A stretch of 64,000 nucleotides of DNA from Fasciola hepatica (taxonomy: Eukaryota; Platyhelminthes; Trematoda; Plagiorchiida; Fasciolidae). The notes beneath the pieces are model-generated. The model had not been told where the DNA came from, did not search any database, and saw only the letters and a program-made list of their open reading frames with translations. Every line of letters begins with the position of its first letter. The first letter of the stretch is position 1. The position numbers and the translations under genes are program-made. The stretch is taken from positions 4,362,501 to 4,426,500 of the forward strand of contig CANUEZ040000180.1 in the NCBI GenBank assembly GCA_948099385.1, in the 5' to 3' direction. Positions 27,401 to 41,500 of the stretch are shown here, piece by piece.

Positions 27401-30400
27401 TGTTGTAGAGCAAATACCTCCCGTAATTGCTGACTTTGTTCATCAATGCTAGTCTCATAAATAATCATATACCGCGATAACGCAACTATTCTGTGAATTA
27501 TTGTTTTTCCTGTTACTCCACGAAAAAAACATGTTCTGCAGCTATTCTATAAATCTAATTCACACACTCAAACGGATATTTCGATTTTATGCTTTCCAAA
27601 TAAACAAACGGATTGTCGTAAGTGGTATCTTCAGATGGGTGGGCAAAGTCTCTTGGAAGTACATGACTGATTTCGCGGTTATTGCCGCTCATCAGGTACG
27701 CGTATCCGGGACTACTCTGTCCATCCACTTCTTCTGATACTTGTACACTCCGTAAGTGTCTAATTTGTGTGTCAAGAGTTTGAGTGGATGCTCTCCTTTG
27801 AAGAGACCACTGTGGAACAACCATGGTGATTTGCTGATAGTTCTATATGGGTTAGTCACTGTTATCCTCGTTGTTGTTCCTCAGTGGACTCTTCTAAGAG
27901 GAGCATCCCCTCACACACTCTTGACGCACAAAAGAATGTTGTGAACAAGTGAATTGCCTCATTCCCCAGTATTTTGTAGCTACCCGTGCTTCCCGTTACT
28001 GCAATTCTGCCTGAACAGTGGACTTGGCCATATCTGAGGTGTTAGGCTAGCTGAATTAGGTTCAAGCGGTCTATCCACCCGGCGGTTAGAAACAGTGACC
28101 GAAATAATGCGTGATCCACTGTAAGCACTGAAAAACACTCACGTTTTGAGCGCTTGCTATTCCATAAATGGATCGCATTGGACCATTTGCGTTGTTCACA
28201 GAGAACGATTGACCACGGAGAGGATTCCATAATTTCCACTTTCTCCCCGAGCCTAGAAAATCGCCACGTTCTTCGCTGGTGAGCACATAAACTGTCTGTC
28301 CTGAAATCAGCAATAAAATAAAGGTGAATACGTCCAGCTAAGCAAGTGCAACCAATGTGATCTGTGAAAGTGATTCGGTAAGCGCATGAAATTGGTAATG
28401 TTTGCTGTGAATACGGTCGGGGTTGTAAAAAACTGACTTCCATTACTGGTTTTCCCGTCATCAATCAGCTGTGTATCACATACTTTCAGTCGCGTCGCCG
28501 TAATTCTTCTAAATTGGCCTATAAGTTTATAGGTTAAAAGAACTTATCGGAAGACACAACTACTGACTGGGCAATTAGTCACGCGGATAAATAATGATGA
28601 TTCCATAGTACGCAGATTGTACCTACCGAACTCATTAAATCTCTGTTGGTCTTCACTGAAACCACGCCGCATTCAACGCAAATGAAATGAACCAAAAACA
28701 AAAGTCTGAACACTGTGAGTTATCAGCGTGAGACGCTTATTGCACTCTAGGTCAGCTTCAATCTGATTGCTTAACGTTCCCCCCAAAACTACAGAATTGC
28801 AAGCGATTCTCTGAACCTAGCAAAACTGACTGAATTGCTTGCCGCATAGATGTGACATTGAACAAAATGACCATTTCACCTTTAGAGATAAACGCTGACA
28901 ATCCATGGGTGACAGAATCAATTTGATGGCATGTACGCTGATAAATTCCGTTTAATGCGAGCTCATTGCATTTAGAATGGTGATACGTGACTGAGAAGCG
29001 AGGTGGCGAGAAGGAGTAACGACGGGAAAACCTGCAGACAACCTTGAGAAGACCACACGTGACTGTTTGGACCGAATATCACACCAGTCTAATGTAAATT
29101 TGTAGAAGTAATCGAATAGGTTAGACAAAACACGAGTGAATTGCCTATGAAAATCAATACCCATTTGTGATGGTAGTGGCAGAAACGTCGTCTACAGACG
29201 GCCTGTTTCGGTTGGCAGACAACATATCGTAGATTTTCCAGACATTAGGACAGGACTGGAGCCAGCGAAGCTGAGCGATGGACCAATTAGTCCTCAGAAG
29301 TTGTCTGAACTAACCGGAACCGAATCGACCGATCAGATTACAATCACACTAATCAGCCAGAGCAGTCGGTTATAAATGGCAAGTGGATCCATACGTTTCT
29401 GGGCAAAGTATTGGTTATGATCTAATGTCCGTTTTGTGTTATTAAAATGAGTTAGTTCGAAGGCAGAAGAGTCTCCTTACTAGAGCCGGTGGGACGGATC
29501 AAAACACCGGTGATATCCGATCGCTCTTTATTAGTGAATAAGACAAACCGAAGGAGGTTATTTGTTCATTAAAACCAAATTTCTACCAAAGTAATATACT
29601 TTTTCGAATGAAAGCATGCATTGTACCGACTGCATAGTGTTGCGTCTGGTTAAATTCAAGCACACTACGCGGACAGTCGATCAATATTCCTCTCATGAAT
29701 AGACATACGCCGGCTGTGCCTCGATCTTTAATCACGCTTTAGCGGCATGATTGGTCTCACTCTTTTGCGCGTGACAGCACATGTAATTTAACTCTGTTGC
29801 TCACTTGCTTGCGGCTTACTTGCCCGCTACGGTAGGGTTTTGTGTTTACGTCCTTAAAATTAATGAAGCGCCACTATCACGAGTCCCACCACTAGCTAAG
29901 AACACAACACAGTTTCAAATCTCCATTGAAGTATGCATCAGTTGGTGGGTATACTTTACTCCACGTATCATGCAGTATGCGAGTAGTTTAAGAAAACTAA
30001 ATCCACTACTATAATGTCATTTATGGTAGAAAAACTGCTATCAAAAATAAACGGGGATGAGTTGCGGTGCGAATATGATTTTCCGTCTTAAATTTGGTCC
30101 AGAGGGATATCTACCGCTTGTTGCTTAGTATTCTTGTGTTGCCAGTTCACTTCAGTTGCCTATTTTGGGTGTCACAAATGCAAGGACAAACCACAGCACA
30201 AACCAGCACAAACCAACACAAACAATTGTACCGTCGTTATTGTAGGGGCTAACGGAACCCTTTAACTTGACTCACACGAAGGCATTGTGCACAACTTCCG
30301 AAACCAGTTTGGTCGAATGGTAACCGGAAAACTGCCAACTCTATGTATAGCATTACGGTAGCGAGTTTCGCATTCGGACTTCCTACCCCAATCTGAAGAC

Positions 30401-32491
30401 GCTTTTGATTGCCGCACAGGCGGGAATAGTAGCGGCAGACTTCTGCATGCGCAAAAAATTATTTTTCACGAAGTTCTTTTGGTGTGTTTTTTTCACTAAG
30501 AACCTTGGTAACTGGTGGTTTATTGTTCGACCAGCAAGTCCGCCGGCGTTCAGAGAAATGAGCACAATCAAACAAATGAACGCATCCTTCGGTGCTCAAA
30601 CTTCCTACGTCTGCCATGGTTTTGTTCTTCATTCTATTTCATTCTAACGCATAAGTGTAATCATAAGGGCTTACGACGCAACCTCATAGATTTACGGAAT
30701 TATCAGAGAGGACTGGTAACCATGACTCTGAGACATGGAAGACGGGATGAAATTAGGTCTATTGGGTCAGGAATGGTAAAGAGTAGAGAAACAACGGTAG
30801 CTATCCAGCCCTACTGGAACAGTCCTTGGACGTCGGAATGATACTGTGGATTCATGCGATTACGAAAAGGCTCTCTGAGTCATTTCTGATCTATGTTTGC
30901 TGCGCCGGCTTTGTGACCTGAAAACTAACCACATTGCACCGTCACATATTTGAATGCTTACCTTCGGGAACAGCCTCACCGATGCACAGATACACTCGAA
31001 GTGAAACCGTGTTCTGTTCGTCAGTTTCACTGGTCTGACGCAATTGGTCCAAGTGAAGTAAGTAGCATGCCAATAGAACGGCATGTTCCTCTTCGTCTCC
31101 GCAAACCATTCCAAGAAATTGCTGCGAATGTGAGAAGAACAGTAGAAGCAGTAGAGAAAAGGGTTCAACTTGTCGAGCGGTAGTTGAAAAAGTCACTAAA
31201 TGCAATCAATCGAGATTATCTGTCTCATTCTTCGTCTACATTTATGAATGGACTTCACGTAACAAGCACTCTTTAGACAGACTGAACAAAAACAGAATTC
31301 GGCAAAATATTCAAACTGGTGCAAACACATTTAAAATAAACTTTAACGAGAGGAATGTTTCACATAACAACTCAAATCTCATATATCTGAAACTGATAAA
31401 CTAACCAAGTTCCCCAAGATTTCTCTTCTGCTTTCGTTGCCCAAAGGCTGCTTTATGAAAGCCGATCGCCACGTAGGTGATCAGTTGTCAACATCCAAGG
31501 TCATTGGCGGATGGGCTCTATGCCATTTGTTGTTGGTATGAAACAGGTGACTAGAGACCATTCGTGCAAAGTATTTGGAGATTTCTAGAACTCAGGAACA
31601 AATAGCTATTCGGTGGGTTTTCTCATGGGTTTCGTATGAAAAGTTAGGCGTTGATGCTACATGACGAAACATTTTGTCATTCCCGGTGGACAGTAAGACC
31701 ACCTGATGCGCCAAAAATCACTGTGGCACTCATCAAAGAGAACTTGACGTTGTGTCTTATAGGCTTGAACACAATCTCCCTCGCCCATTGCACATTACTG
31801 CCCAAATATACACGTTGTCAGATTTGGGTCGAAACTGTACCAATCAACTGCCTACAGGCACAGCTCAAATCTCGTGTATTCAGCAATCAATGGGGCGGTC
31901 TATTTGACTGTGGCTCGATGCTGACTGATTTCACGCATTTCTGCACTCGTACCAGGAGTAACAGTGATAGTACCTCTTGTTCGTTGAGTTCAAGCTTGTT
32001 GCCAAGCCAAAAACAATAACAATGACACAAAGAAAGTAACTGAATGAATAAAGTACAACGGACAAAAGCAGAGCGGTCAGTGGGAAAGACGAATTATTTT
32101 TCTGAGGAATATTTTGACTTTATGTTTATGGGAAACGGAAGTGCAACGGAGGAGGCGTAAAGCATTCGCGCTACCGGCTCATATTTTGAGCCACTCGCTT
32201 CAGAGTATCGAATAAACCAAAATCTTCATCTCTTGAGTCCCAACTAGGAAAGTGGGAAGTACCAAACGAACCAGTGTTGATACTAGCTCCTTCATACCCG
32301 CACGCCAAGTCTTGGCTTGACGATCGCATTGATTTTTCCAGCCTTACTTAGCGGGTGCGAATAAAGCGCGGATAAGTAGTTGCTGAACGGACATACGCAA
32401 AACATCCCAGTCATCGAATGGCGATATAAAGTGGTTATCTCGGCCAGAGGGCGACAACCCGTATCTATATATACATATATGTGTATGTATA

Positions 32492-32566
<75 letters not shown>

Positions 32567-35500
32567 CACACCAGCCTGATTTCAGGCTGTGTGCCAAACA
32601 AAACATGGTACAATCGGGGAGGGAGGGGTAAATAGTCCGAAACCATGACTCGTTTGTGGGCGCGATACTGCCAGGTTGCCCAGACCAAAGGAGGTGGTTT
32701 CCTCAGGGGTCCACAACTGAAATCTTCATCTAGCCAAAGCTTAACTGGCAAGGCAGCGGGACGGAACGCGGGGTCCGTAGCCCACTGGGGGCCGGTGACT
32801 GAATGCTCAGTTCGTAGGCCCTCTCCGCCACAGATGCCGGTTAGCATACCGTTGTACGCCTCATACGCCACTCACGGTTGGATTGGAATCAGGGTTTAGC
32901 CATCTCTTATAGACTGACCATTAGTCAGCCAATCCGGTGGAGAGCGCCGGGTATTCATTTTCATCCCCCACTTTAGTGGGAACACCTACGCCACGAGAAG
33001 GCAGTGAGTAGAACTTCCTCAGCAGAGGCTGTGTTAGACGCACGGTCGCTTGGGGGAATTTCGAGGGGCGTTGAGGACGGGTAGCTATCTCGGAGCCTGA
33101 GACACCCACCCCCGACCATACTGAGGCATTTGGAACATCATCATAGCTCACTCGATGTTCCCACCAGACGCGAGCAATGCATCGGCGGCATCTGTGGTTA
33201 AAAAACACGGGAAGCCACGGAAAATCCTCAGCGCACGGTGTTCAGATCTCATAATTGCGGAGCAAAACAATGTGCCCTGTACTGCTGGTTGATGAATGTT
33301 GGTCTAGATCTCGTTATTCATTATGTGATCGCCTTCGCAACACCACCTCCAGCCGTGATCAAGCTCCCAAGATACTTAACGTCACTGACTGCTTTACTGG
33401 TCAACGCAAATGGTGAGTGCAGGCCCAGGCTCCAGCAAAATTTTGCACAATCACGTTTCACTTGGAAGCCGCAAAATGCATACCATACTTGGACACCTTA
33501 ATCTTCAAGCAGTTCAAAACGTGTGGCTATGTCTGTGCGTTGTCACACAGGAAGACGATATCATCGGTGTATTCTAACGTGAAAACTCTGTTCCCTGGGA
33601 GGAGTTCAACTCTACCCTTTAGAGGAACATTGCATGCATTTTGTAGAAAATATCCTATGAAAACGTTAAAAAGAAATAGGGATGAAGGGCAACCTTGTCT
33701 CACTCTGCTGGAGATAGAAAAAACGGGGCAAAAGCTGACCGTTGTCACAAACCCGACCTGAGGCACGGCGATGAAACTCCTTGAGCACCAACAAGTACTG
33801 AATTTTCTTATGGTAATTGAGTGTATCATATAATGGTATGCGGGAAATCGGTAAGGGAACTATCAAGTAAACAAAACAATTTGGCTAGCAAGATGTGGAG
33901 GCTCTGCGCCAACACTCAAGGCTCGCACAAAACTGGCACAGGCTTACGTCACTGGTGCACCACAGGTCGGGCAAACCTCGAAAATAAGCCACATCTGACT
34001 CGTACGGAATGAGGGAAACATATCGGGCCAGTCGGAGCTGAAGGATAGAAATCAGAATTAACATAAATAATACGGAGGTTGGATCGGGCAATAATAGTTC
34101 ACTTTTTAACATATAGTGCACTGTGATTATTATTTCACGCTCAGATGAGCCGTGAATTCAATGGGGATGATTTTCATACAGTATAGGAGCTTGTAGAACT
34201 AGCAGAAAAACTAGATTAACCCGTCACTTGGTAGCCATTGTTGATCTTTTAACAGCCTCTGGCGATCGTTCAGTCGCCACTAGAGGCTATTTAGCAACCA
34301 TGGCGTAGGGTACATTACCCGAACCTTTCCGATACACCTACAGCGCACAATGTCACACCTGTTCACGTGACTCGCACAAGGCTATCAAGCCTAGCAACCG
34401 GGATCAAAAACTCACAAGTGATGCGATCTTGCGCCCTAGAGGTGTGACGGAAGGGTTTGGTTACTGTACTCTTGGCCGTGGTCGCTAAATGGGCATCAGT
34501 GGCTACTAAACGATCGCCAAAGTCAACCAAACGTTTGACAGTGGCTACTGTAAGACAGGAACACCTGTAAAGCCGAATTACCTTCAAATGTATTCCAATC
34601 GAAAACTGATAAAATGTTCCTCATGAATGCCCACAGCTTGCTCTCCGCTATGATCTACTTTTTCTTCGTACATTATCATTACTTTACTTCAGGCTGTTTG
34701 CCACTTTAAGCTGAAATTCAGTTTGTCTTCGACTCGACGATGCTCTGAAGTAGCAACTGCAATCAGAGAACGAAACGGCGTGATTATTGGTTGAGTGGAC
34801 TGAACTGAACTGAACTATCCACGTGCGCATCGTGCTTCAGTCTTTCTGATAAAAGTCAATATTTCAGAAAACGGTTTAGTTTTTGCAATTACGGACAAGG
34901 AATCTCTGGCGTCACCGTCGAATATCTAAGCCCAGGAGCACATCAAGCAAATTTTATCTGTCTAGAGTAAAATCGCGTGCCCTGGTTTGAAAATTGCTAG
35001 AGCACCAGATTAACAATTCTCAGGTTAGACGTAAGATTCGGAAACCAGTGGTCACTTTCTAGGCTAGGTGATTGATCGAAACAGTGGCTGTGACACGTGT
35101 TTCGTATGTCCACGGTTGGACTCCTTTGATGTACACTGTTCTCCGAGGCAAGCTGTTGTCAGGGGATAGGTCGAGGAGGTTAGTAATTGTAATGGCGAGT
35201 AACTATGACACTCTGGGTGGTAGTTACAGATCTGACCACATCCTCGCCGTCTCAATGGAGAGCGCCTGGCTTCGGTTGGACCTGATGGAGACTGATGCAG
35301 AGGAATTGGACCCATATTATCTCCAACCGCACTTTGAATGCACCCTAAATGAAAGATTTGCTTTACCCTCCAATCTTTCTTCAAGATAATGTTCGCTACC
35401 CCTCCCACTGCTGTAAATTTTGTGTGGGAAATAAACGGTAATCGAGGAAATCTTTGCTATTGAGCTTAGTCGTGTAGGACTTCCGTGTAGGTTTTCGAGA

Positions 35501-38500
35501 CCGCGGTTCACTTCTAACTGGATGCTTTTGTCCAGGACAACAACGAGACTCAGAACAACGAAGCGTGAGGCTGACAGGTAACTGAACTAAACAAAAACCG
35601 TTCAGACAGGCAAACTGAAAGCAACTGACCGGCTTGTATTCAAATGGAACGAGCACAAGTGATCACCGAACAGTTGACGTGTATGTCGCACCTACAATCA
35701 TGAGTCTTTTGGTGGGCTTTAGGGTGCACTGAGGCTGTTCAAGGATAAACATTTCCGATTGAAAGACTGATCAATTTACAATTAAAACTCAATTTTCTAA
35801 AACTTCTCCCCCGTACCAAGTGACCAGTATCAACAAACAGAGCATAAATCTGGTGATCAATGTGGATCTTGTTGTAACAAACCCTCGTTCCACAAATCCA
35901 TGGTTTAAACTAGTACTGCTTGATTTTATTCGACCTGTTGTAGAGTTGATAATTAGAGAAACCTTGAATGCAGTAACAATACAGTAATTCTGGCGGTAGC
36001 CTCCCCCAGCATCCCATCTCAACAACTTTTGTCGGCCGACAGAAACTCATAACATGGAATACACTTTGTCTTTCATCGCAGTTATGGTTCTGAATGATCT
36101 AGAACAGAACTGTGATCAAATTAAGTCATGATAATTTTTATCAAAGAGGACGAATTCTCAGCAAGAGTCGTTTCTTTCAGAACATAAACTGACGACAAAA
36201 TAGAAAAATGGTGCGCAGAGGTCTTGACCGGTCTCCCACATTGTTTATGCCACATGTGCTGGAAAAGCTTACCACAGATTCGTTCCATGACAGTCCCGTA
36301 TCTGTACCGGGCAGAAGCTCACTTGGTGGATTCAGTGCGGACAAGTATCGTGTCATTACTACCTGTTTGCAATCCGTATTCATAACCAACGGGTTGAATT
36401 GATTCGGATCCAGCGTTTTTGATTTGATCAGCTTCTGTCGCCATTCTTGCACCAGAGACAACACTTCAGGCGGTTCAGTGCATGTGAACTGATCCATCAA
36501 TGTTGACAAGGTAAGGACGAAGAGAAACATATCACATTAGGAGAAAAACCTTTTGTTCATGATGATTATTCAGACGACAGATTGAATAATATCCAGGTCT
36601 CATTGAAAGTCTGACACTTCATACAGATTACTGAATGAGATCGAAACAAGAAAAGCGTCCTTTTTAATTTTGCACCCAACTGTATGTTTCGCATTTTTCT
36701 ATCTTTTGGTCATTCACGGATCGTCTTCAGTTCCAAAATTCGGTGGCCTTAAGCAGATGGGGTTGATACAGATTTTAGTCTTCAAGAAACTGAACAGGAA
36801 AAAAAGCATCCGAATGGAAAGATAAACAAGTGAAGCCCAATTGACGATGTTGGAAGTGTGAAGAAAGAGTGAGAATACAGGAATGCCACAGGAAACAGTA
36901 CGCGCCAGTTATCGAGTAGACTGACCCCGCGAGGACGGAACAGAACAATCAAGCGGTGTGCACTTGACCAAATGCATTGACTGGGAGATTTTGTGCTTTT
37001 CTGTAGATTCATGAACTGCCGACTCACTGACAGCTATTGTATGGTTCGGCTCCAGCAGGTGGTTCACACTGAGATATTTCATTCGCAACCAATGCTGACC
37101 ACAACCAGCAAAAGTCAAATGCACTTTTTGTATGCTTGGGTAACGGGATTCTTGAACGTATTCCATTTTTAGAAATAACAGGCTTAAGTATGTCATTCAA
37201 TTAGCTCAGTCCAGTAAACATTATTTTACCATTTGGAGTTTAAGATCTCATCCTAACGACGACCGAACTATCATTATTGATTTTTCATCGAATTTCCAAA
37301 TAGAAGTAAGATTTCGCCATTATTTAGACTATGATAGTATTGTAAGATTAGGAGACCCCTTGTCAGCGTGTGAGAAAATATCACACAACTCAATATTGCA
37401 AAAAACTGTCTTCTTGGTCAGGTTCATCACAACATGATATCAAGTTTATCACACAGGCATGCAGATAGGCTTCAATTTAGAATCGGGAACGTGAGTGTCA
37501 AACCAAGATGTCAGTAGCACTATAGCGCTATGCTGGGTTGGCCCTTTGCAGTTTGATTGACGGCAGCACTGCGTGACGGTGTACCGCCCAGTTTATCAGG
37601 ATTCGTCTGTATTGCATGTTGAAAGACATTTGACCTGTTGCGACAGCAAACCTCACCGGACGATAATAAGAATAATACTTATGCTTATGATAGTAATAAT
37701 AATAATAATAATAAAATGCCTTGTTTTCTTCATCAGTTCCCAGGTTCAATTGTATGAATATTGTAAATACTGAAGGAGAAGGGAAAAATCCGTGGGACGA
37801 AATCGAATAACCGAGAACTAAAAATTGTTGGGTTAATTTTGACCAATTAACTGACATTATTATCTACATCACTGTTCACAAACACAGTGTTTTTCAATGT
37901 GTTCGAGTATATGGAATAAAAATCATTGCGTTCCGAGATAAACTTTTACTTGACTCAGATCGACTTCAATTCGGGTCCCACATGTTCGAGGCTGAGCGCG
38001 GACTGTAATTGACCAGACACAAGTCATAACAAACAAGTCCTAGCTGGTAAAATAACCCTGAGAACAAGATTCTGATTACCATATACTTGCTGTTAGGAGT
38101 GACTTTTGATAGTGACTGTGGCATTATTCAGGCATTTTTAAAACGATTCAAGTTCCTTTTTAGGTAAACTAATTTCGTGGTACGGTATAACGTTGCTCAC
38201 TGTACTTCTCAATGCAGCTGTTCGTTGGTGGTCGCACTTTGACCCCAAGCGATACCAGATCAAGGTAATTGTTGAATGCAAGTTTGTCACATCCTATATT
38301 AGAAAGCAATGTAAACCAAACAAGACAATCGAACTCACCGATGTTTCCAAGGGCTCTGGTGGATGAACAGACGGTTCCAACGCCATGAACACATGTAGCA
38401 TTGGTTTTGCTGATGCATGGCCATCCGAGTACAAATCATAGCCTTGCAAAACCAACGGCACGGTCAACGGGACCTTCCCGTCGATCTATTGAAAGAAAAT

Positions 38501-41500
38501 CGTTCAGAAGAGGACTTGGTCACAAATCGCGTTTGATATTCCTGTAATCACTGGCCAGTTCTGTACTTCAAATGGACGAAGGTGTTGTGGTGACAACGCC
38601 TGTCTGGTGCACTAATCCGCAGTCACATCGGTGCATGAAATTGTACGTTTTAATGTACACGCGTGTACTCGTGAACCGATCAGCTTTATAACCAATGAAC
38701 CTGTGAGACACGTGAAGCCTATTCCTTGGTCTTAACCAGTCAGCTTCGAGCTCACAATACATCTACTTGCTAGTTTACTCAATACCTTTAGGAATTAATT
38801 TTGAGCATAGAAACAGATCATCGACGTCTGTTAAGCGACTAACTCTCAAACCAGTTTATCTATCAAAAATGAAAACCGTAGAGAATAAGCATGTGAACAG
38901 AAATTAGTGCTTCAGGAAAAGTTTCCTTCAGCTATCCATTTTCCGCTCAATGCGGCGCATTTTATATCACTCAGTGAAATTAGGGAATAGTTATGATACA
39001 AGTACTGAGCGAGTCCACATTGGCTGACATTTCAATAACAGGAATTGTGTCAGAAACTTTATGCGATCACTTAGTGGTTAAACGTAGTATCACTAAAATA
39101 CTATTTGACAAATCCCGACATTGTTCGCTGTCTCCTTACGGAGACGATCCAAACAAATATTTTGCAGTTGATAACAGGTAAAGTTGAAATCTAACTACTG
39201 CTATCGTTATTAGTAACCACAATGAAAATTCGAACCTCTAGGAGCGGATAATGTACAATGTGCATTCGGCGGGCAAAATTAGACAGTGGTTTCCCAAGTT
39301 GATTTCATGCGTACATGTGAATAAGTATTAGTGTTAACTTTCATCATTCACCCCAGAGGAGGATTAGCGACAAGCTCCTGTCAAGGTAACAGCTGCACAT
39401 GTAGTTTTCCATATTAATTGAGATGATTTTGTTTGGCTGAGTCCTTTGGACTCCATCTTTCACGCGCAAACCTCTGATCATCCAACCAACCATGCACTCG
39501 GAAGCACCAGCTCCCGTCCGGGCCGATCCGAATCACCGAAGCTGTCGGGCATTTCTGGCTTTCATACAGGACGACGTCTGAACAACCTTAACTTGGTGAT
39601 TCGGATCAGCTCGGACGAGAGCTGGTGCTTCCGAGTGCAGGGTTGGTTGGATGGCCAGAGGTTCGTGCGTGAAAGGTGGAGTCCAAAGGAAGGTCAGCCA
39701 AACAGAGTATTATCAACCCCATAAACTACTCGAAAATAATCGCAAGATACATGTGTGATATAGCTGTCAGAAGAACGACTGTAAATAAGTTTGTTCATCG
39801 TTTCTTTTTCATGGTATATTGGAACTTTTGAAGTTACCAATGTGAACCAAAAGCTACACCTCAGTAATGTCATTCATCATCATTTTTGGTGACATTCATC
39901 CGGTCCCCTTTTACACGTCCATCCGGTGACAAGTGCTTGCTTGTTCTGCTCGACCGAATAGATCTGACCAAGCTCCAAAGGTTCTCTAACGAGCGGGCCA
40001 GGCCACGAAGGGCCACACAGCATGCAACCAATCACCGAATGCCTAAGATTCGGCGTCGAAGTCTCATCGGTTTAAGGTAATCAATCATGGTGTACAGACC
40101 GCATCTATCGATCAATAATTTTGGAAGGTTAAGCTGCACTCGGTAAATCAACTGGAGGACTACACAACAAGGTTCATGTGTTGTTACCTACCCTCTATCT
40201 GATTTTGTAGCAAGAAGAATTTTGATCTGTCATCGAATAGACGAAATTAGGTTTACGGAGGAACTTTATGTTAAGTAAGTGACAAACAAAGGACGGACCT
40301 GCAGTAACTATGAGTAATTATATAGTTCGTGGTGTTCTATTTGCCTCTGATTGTTCATCTTGTTTTTAGACCGCAAGTGCTCAATCATCAAGATAATACC
40401 TCGATGGTTCATCAAAGCAAGCAAATAGTGTAATCGGTAAACACCGTAAGGAATTGCGGTCGCACTCAAAATCTGCTAAAACCCCGAGAAGACTAACGGC
40501 TGAGTCAAAAAAGCGACGTAAAACGAAAGGTTGGGGAAACTTCATACATTCGGTAAAGTGGATACTGAATTTCGCGTGAATCGGAATTGTCTCACTTACG
40601 ACATTGAGCCAGTTAGGTTTCTCGTCTGCATATTACGTTGATGCACTCACACCTACGTCAGTTTTGATACTGTCATACATCCTTACGAGCTGTGACTAGG
40701 TTGTTCATGCTTTATGACAGACACCGAAATGCAATACTGTTACAATAAAGACCCTCTCTTTGTAACTGCTTTAATCCAGATCATGGACATACGCACGCAC
40801 TCACGTAATATTGGAGTGCGTCGTGTGTTCACGCATCTGCACTGTGCAAATCACCGCTTGTCTGGTTTTGGGCAATACACGTGACATATTGAATTGGTCT
40901 TCCATCCAACTGCCTCAGTCAAGTTAGTGAGAACATAGCGGATCAAAGGCTAAATGTAGTGACTGTTCAATGACTGCAGTCAGTACAACTGGGGAATAAC
41001 CAGGAGAGACAATTGAATACTAAGGCATGAACACGAAATAATTACGAAAAGATACGAAACACCCTTTCCTTAAATGTGGTTACAAGGATTAAGAATGGAA
41101 CACTTTCTTTTTGGGTAAAGTCGAAATTCTGGATTATCCCCAACCATCCTCTCCGACCATGGTCTTCGGAAGCTTGGCTCTTCACGAAGTAGATTTTGAT
41201 CACACACGCACACACATGGTATCTTGAAGCAGCTCGATATCGACCAACTTAAAAAGTGGTCCTCGGTTTTAACCGGATCGAAGACCCCAGTTCTTTCTGT
41301 GAATACATGCATGGAAGCTGATTTCCTATTTTTTGTATGTTAAATTCCAAAATTTACAATGAACTGTGTGGGAGAGGAGGGTCGGAACTTTGAGATCCCA
41401 AGTCTTGATAGATAAAAAAGGACATCTAATGTAGAAACAGTCGCATGTGATCGGGAGGTGAACTTTTTTTGAAAGAGCATTCGACAAGTCGAGTTTGAAT

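Noticed and set aside
28042..28464. 140-codon minus-strand ORF
   Set aside because: It is an out-of-frame shadow of the CC2D2A exon at 28143-28300, whose correct frame matches the family and has good splice sites.
34363..34587. 74-codon minus ORF
   Set aside because: It lies across the foldback element 34257-34522 and has no protein-family signature.
35064..35408. 114-codon minus ORF and the overlapping 105-codon plus ORF
   Set aside because: No recognisable motif or splice support; they overlap each other in antisense. A decayed repeat is possible but not supported.
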